Source of the DNA: CALRGE01 sp964360635
GTDB lineage: Bacteria; Patescibacteriota; Gracilibacteria; UBA1369; 2-02-FULL-48-14
Length of the DNA: 64,000 nt
Assembly (NCBI GenBank): GCA_964360635.1
Contig: CAYHXO010000002.1
Coordinates: 69,785-133,784 of the forward strand
Reading direction: 5' to 3'
Within the stretch, counting starts at the first letter, position 1; each line of letters begins with the position of its first letter. The notes beneath the pieces are model-generated. The model ran no database searches, was not told the DNA's origin, and saw only the letters and a program-made list of their open reading frames with translations. Positions 61,843 through 64,000 of this stretch are shown one piece after another. Made by a program: the position numbers and the translations under genes.

Positions 61843-61871
61843 ATTATATCACATTTGCTTGATTTATTCAA
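61843..61871 (-). promoter_or_regulatory. Promoter of the PKD/VirB2-like operon (TTGAAT-17-TATAAT)
   Basis: TTGAAT (61871-61866), a 17-bp spacer and TATAAT (61848-61843) on the minus strand lie 22 bp before the ATG at 61820. The hexamers are identical to those of the M23 peptidase promoter. Confidence 0.75.
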
Positions 61872-61890
61872 AAGGAAGGGTGTAAAGTAA

Positions 61891-61919
61891 TTGACGAAGG
61901 CCGAGAGGCTTTTTAAAGA
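61891..61919 (+). promoter_or_regulatory. Promoter of secE-nusG (TTGACG-17-TAAAGA)
   Basis: TTGACG at 61891-61896 and TAAAGA at 61914-61919, 17-bp spacer, end 17 bp before the secE ATG. Confidence 0.5.
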
Positions 61920-61936
61920 TAAACCACAAACAACAT

Positions 61937-62137
61937 ATGAAAGCTAATCCAGTAATCAATTATTTCATCACGGCATACGAGGAATTCAGGAAAGTAACCT
62001 GGCCAACAAAGGAACAGGCTGCAATGCTAACAGCAATCGTAATCGGAGTTTCTCTGGTTATGGCATTAATTATCGCGGCGCTTGATCTTGGATTGAGCGA
62101 ACTTTATCAATTGGCACTAACTAAGTTAACTAAATAA
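61937..62137 (+). CDS. secE: Preprotein translocase subunit SecE
   Basis: This 66-residue protein is the short, single-helix SecE of the SecYEG channel. The conserved amphipathic segment YEEFRKVTWPTKEQA precedes one TM helix (TAIVIGVSLVMALIIAALDL). It lies 3 bp before nusG, the usual gene pair. Confidence 0.95.
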   Translation: MKANPVINYFITAYEEFRKVTWPTKEQAAMLTAIVIGVSLVMALIIAALDLGLSELYQLALTKLTK

Positions 62138-62140
62138 CAA

Positions 62141-62689
62141 ATGGCAAAACAAGCAAAAAACACAGGTCGTCACTGGTACGTTGTACACACTTATAGCGGA
62201 TATGAAGATGCAGTTCGAGAGGCTCTTCTACAAAGAATTGAGTCAATGAACATGCAGGATAAGATTTTTGATGTGATTGTACCGAAAGAAACTCAAATTG
62301 TGGTTAAGAAAGGTAAGCCAAAAACTGAGAAGAAAAGACTTTTTCCAGGTTATGTGCTTGTTGAAATGATGGTTGATGATGATTCTTGGTATGTTGTTCG
62401 AAATACTCCAAACGTTACAGGGTTCGTTGGTAGCGGAACTATTCCGGTGCCGGTTTCTGCCGAAGAATTTGGAATTATCCAAAGACACATCGGTGAAGAC
62501 AACGCTCCTAAATTCAAAATTGCCTTTGAGAAAGGTGATCTTGTTATGGTATTGGATGGTCCTTTCGCTGGTTACGAAGGAATTATCAATACAATTGACG
62601 ATGAAAAGGGTAAGGTTAAAGTGCTTATTACTATCTTCGGCCGTGAAACTCCGGTCGAACTTGATTTTGATCAGGTAAAAAAGAAGTAA
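62141..62689 (+). CDS. nusG: Transcription termination/antitermination protein NusG
   Basis: The 182-residue protein has the NGN domain (HWYVVHTYSGYEDAVREAL, then KRLFPGYVLVEMMVDDDSWY, and NTPNVTGFVG) and a C-terminal KOW domain (FEKGDLVMVLDGPFAGYEGI). It binds RNA polymerase and links it to ribosomes or Rho. The usual downstream rplK-rplA genes are absent here. Confidence 0.97.
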   Translation: MAKQAKNTGRHWYVVHTYSGYEDAVREALLQRIESMNMQDKIFDVIVPKETQIVVKKGKPKTEKKRLFPGYVLVEMMVDDDSWYVVRNTPNVTGFVGSGTIPVPVSAEEFGIIQRHIGEDNAPKFKIAFEKGDLVMVLDGPFAGYEGIINTIDDEKGKVKVLITIFGRETPVELDFDQVKKK

Positions 62690-62714
62690 ATTCACAGCCA
62701 CATCCACCACATCC

Positions 62715-63323
62715 ATGCAAAAATTTACTGTATTCTCCATTATCTTATCCTTGTGTGTGATATTCATACTTGGTGATATGGTTTTTCATGGCTATTTGAA
62801 TACAAGTGTTCTTAGCGTTCCTGCTGAAAGTGGTACGGGCGCAGAAATTGCACCGGCTGTTGAGAATGTAGTTGTTCACGAAGATGGAGTGCCTGAAGCA
62901 AAATTAACAGCTGCTCATTTATCCGCAGCGGGTTTTTTGAATCCTGTCCTAAAAAATGCTGTTTTTGATGGGAATATTTATAGTTTTTTGACTTTTTCAG
63001 ATCAAAGTGAGGCATATGTTTACCAGTGGAACTTCTTTGATGGAGAAATTTTTATTGGCTCTATATATGAAGTAGAGTATAGAAGTGAAACTGGCGGTTT
63101 TCAGGGTTACCTAACTTTACGTGATCGAGCCGCTAAGTTGCTGAATTTGGGAGACGTGAACGAGTCGAATACATACGGAGACGCATCATTTTACTTCAAC
63201 CACAAAGCGAAGAAAAACACTGTGCATTTGGTTATTCGCAAAGGTGGCAGCGTTTACGCCTTTCAATACGCCTATTCACGCCATGAACAGATGAAGAAGT
63301 TGTTTGAAATTATTTCGAAGTAA
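62715..63323 (+). CDS. Exported or membrane-anchored hypothetical protein
   Basis: The 202-residue protein begins with a hydrophobic helix (FSIILSLCVIFILGDMVF), either a signal anchor or a signal peptide. It is followed by about 175 polar residues with an alternating beta-like pattern (VYQWNFFDGEIFIGSIYEVE). I do not recognise a family. It follows nusG by 25 bp and may be read from the same transcript. Confidence 0.5.
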   Translation: MQKFTVFSIILSLCVIFILGDMVFHGYLNTSVLSVPAESGTGAEIAPAVENVVVHEDGVPEAKLTAAHLSAAGFLNPVLKNAVFDGNIYSFLTFSDQSEAYVYQWNFFDGEIFIGSIYEVEYRSETGGFQGYLTLRDRAAKLLNLGDVNESNTYGDASFYFNHKAKKNTVHLVIRKGGSVYAFQYAYSRHEQMKKLFEIISK

Positions 63324-63325
63324 TT

Positions 63326-63526
63326 CTATTGCAGATGCCAGTCGACGTCGGGGCAGATTCTGTGAATGCCTTTGTTCACCTCGCCGGTTTCAAAGTCAAC
63401 TTCTTCGACGGCTCCACATTCGATTGCAGCTCGCTCGATAGCAAGAAAAGTTGGGTTATTTTCAGGTTTAGATGAAATTATTTCTTCGAGGATCAAAGTG
63501 GTAAGTTCATTTACTGTTTTTGGCAT
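63326..63526 (-). CDS. Small hypothetical protein
   Basis: The 66-residue acidic protein (MPKTVNELTTLILEEIISSK and on) has no membrane segment. It contains a pair of Cys (IECGAVEE and HRICPD). It converges on the previous gene with a 2-bp gap and lies downstream of the HNH paralog. Function is unknown; the even codon use and clear start argue for a real gene, but only weakly. Confidence 0.4.
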   Translation of the reverse strand: MPKTVNELTTLILEEIISSKPENNPTFLAIERAAIECGAVEEVDFETGEVNKGIHRICPDVDWHLQ

Positions 63527-63560
63527 ATATTAAGTGGTTAAACATGCACAAATTATACTT

Positions 63561-64000
63561 TTAGGCAAAGCAGTTCAAGCGCTTTTCCCTCACCTTCAAA
63601 TTAATGGCGTGCGCAATTTCATGATGTTCTTTGCAGAGTGGCGCGAGATAATTTGGGTTGTGTGAATGCGAGATGGCAAAGGTTTGTGTGTGGTGGATAA
63701 CTTCGGATGGCTTGTAACAGGTTGGGATTGAACATTTTGTGCCGTGTTCTTTTGTGAGAAGCTTTTCAGTTTTGACTGGTACAGGACGTGATTTTGCCAA
63801 TTCAACCGGAATCGCTTTCTCCTCTGCAATTTCTTCTTCACGTTTGTTAAGCGCGGCGCTGATTAGTTCATTAATATCGATTCCTTTTTCTTGGAGTTCG
63901 ATGAGTCGATTTTTGACTTCGTCGTTTAAGGTTAGTGTCTGCCCGGGGTTAGTTAAAAGAATTTGGTGTAATTTTGGCGTTACAAATGATTGATTTTTTG
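63561..64000 (-). CDS. HNH endonuclease-domain protein (C-terminal part, cut by window edge)
   Basis: The frame is open to the right edge and codes for at least 145 residues, ending at a TAA at 63563-63561. It is a close paralog of the gene at 29876. Shared stretches include LQEKGIDINE, then ALNKREEEIAEEKA, KSRPVPVKTEKL versus KSRPVPAKTKKL, VIHHTQTFA and CKEHHEIAHAINLKVREKR. The HNH residues (Cys pair in KCSIPTC, HH, and CKEHHEIAH) are intact. The N-terminus lies outside the window. Confidence 0.8.
   Translation of the reverse strand, partial: KNQSFVTPKLHQILLTNPGQTLTLNDEVKNRLIELQEKGIDINELISAALNKREEEIAEEKAIPVELAKSRPVPVKTEKLLTKEHGTKCSIPTCYKPSEVIHHTQTFAISHSHNPNYLAPLCKEHHEIAHAINLKVREKRLNCFA

Noticed and set aside
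61821..61871. Longer N-terminus for the first VirB2-like gene
   Set aside because: The upstream TTG is the -35 box and the next ATG overlaps the -10 box; the signal peptide starts cleanly at 61820.
1..64000. Recoded UGA (glycine), as in Gracilibacteria
   Set aside because: Several intact genes end in TGA and overlap the next start as ATGA or GTGA (YbaK-GNAT, polX-rsmE, lipoprotein-rsmG, rlmE-lyase). Reading through would extend conserved proteins beyond family length.
1..64000. CRISPR array or cas genes
   Set aside because: No regularly spaced short direct repeats and no Cas-like proteins were seen.

Overview
This 64 kb window comes from an A+T-rich bacterium with short genes, many 1-50 bp overlaps between neighbouring genes and many secreted proteins of unknown function. 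Long PKD-repeat proteins, SLH-domain surface proteins, VirB2-like membrane modules, a short glucose-6-phosphate isomerase and lineage-specific hypotheticals point to the Patescibacteria (CPR), most likely a Peregrinibacteria-like lineage. This placement is an inference from gene content. UGA is a normal stop here: several overlaps of the ATGA or GTGA type depend on it. That argues against the recoded Gracilibacteria/Absconditabacteria.

Layout. 1-9.3 kb: a CsaB-like pyruvyltransferase fragment, rnhB, rplS, a self-regulated winged-helix protein, tig, a 1441-residue protein with three internal repeats, a secreted metalloprotease and tRNA-His. 9.3-17.7 kb: central carbon metabolism, with pgi-tkt convergent on gnd-zwf-pgl, then rpmA. 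18-19.6 kb: an M23 envelope peptidase and tRNA-Gln(TTG). 19.55-24.62 kb: a G+C-richer segment (DUF1643, pyrD, DsrE-like, CDF zinc transporter, SLH protein, broken flavoprotein). It is bracketed by a 14-bp direct repeat of the tRNA-Gln 3' end, so it is probably an integrated island. 24.6-34.8 kb: an accessory region with a DEDDh exonuclease, a lipoprotein, a relB gene with a broken relE, a radical SAM/SPASM enzyme, Nudix, TspO, a transposase-like fragment behind a leader ORF with a terminator hairpin, an HNH protein, YbaK, GNAT, a TMEM165-type exporter, FkbM and MscL.

34.8-47.2 kb: envelope genes, including an SH3 lipoprotein, a single-pass membrane protein, UppP, a GT4 glycosyltransferase, DedA, a YgjP peptidase, an aquaporin-like channel and a 1549-residue SLH protein with seven four-cysteine modules. 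47.3-52.8 kb: a co-directional run of polX, rsmE, a lipoprotein, rsmG, rlmE and a fumarase/aspartase gene. 52.8-61.9 kb: a four-gene minus-strand operon with two membrane proteins, each made of three VirB2-like modules, a 1655-residue protein with one such module plus about 11 PKD/Ig-like repeats, and a 716-residue protein with three TM helices and six PKD domains. This operon is the best candidate for an undescribed system. The window closes with secE-nusG, two hypotheticals and a second HNH paralog cut by the edge.

How the parts fit. Much of the window serves the cell surface: undecaprenyl phosphate recycling (UppP), sugar transfer (GT4, FkbM), wall polymer pyruvylation (CsaB) that would anchor the SLH proteins, wall remodelling (M23), and the PKD/VirB2-like operon. 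Several good promoters could be read, many with -35 boxes of the form TTGCAN and a 17-bp spacer.
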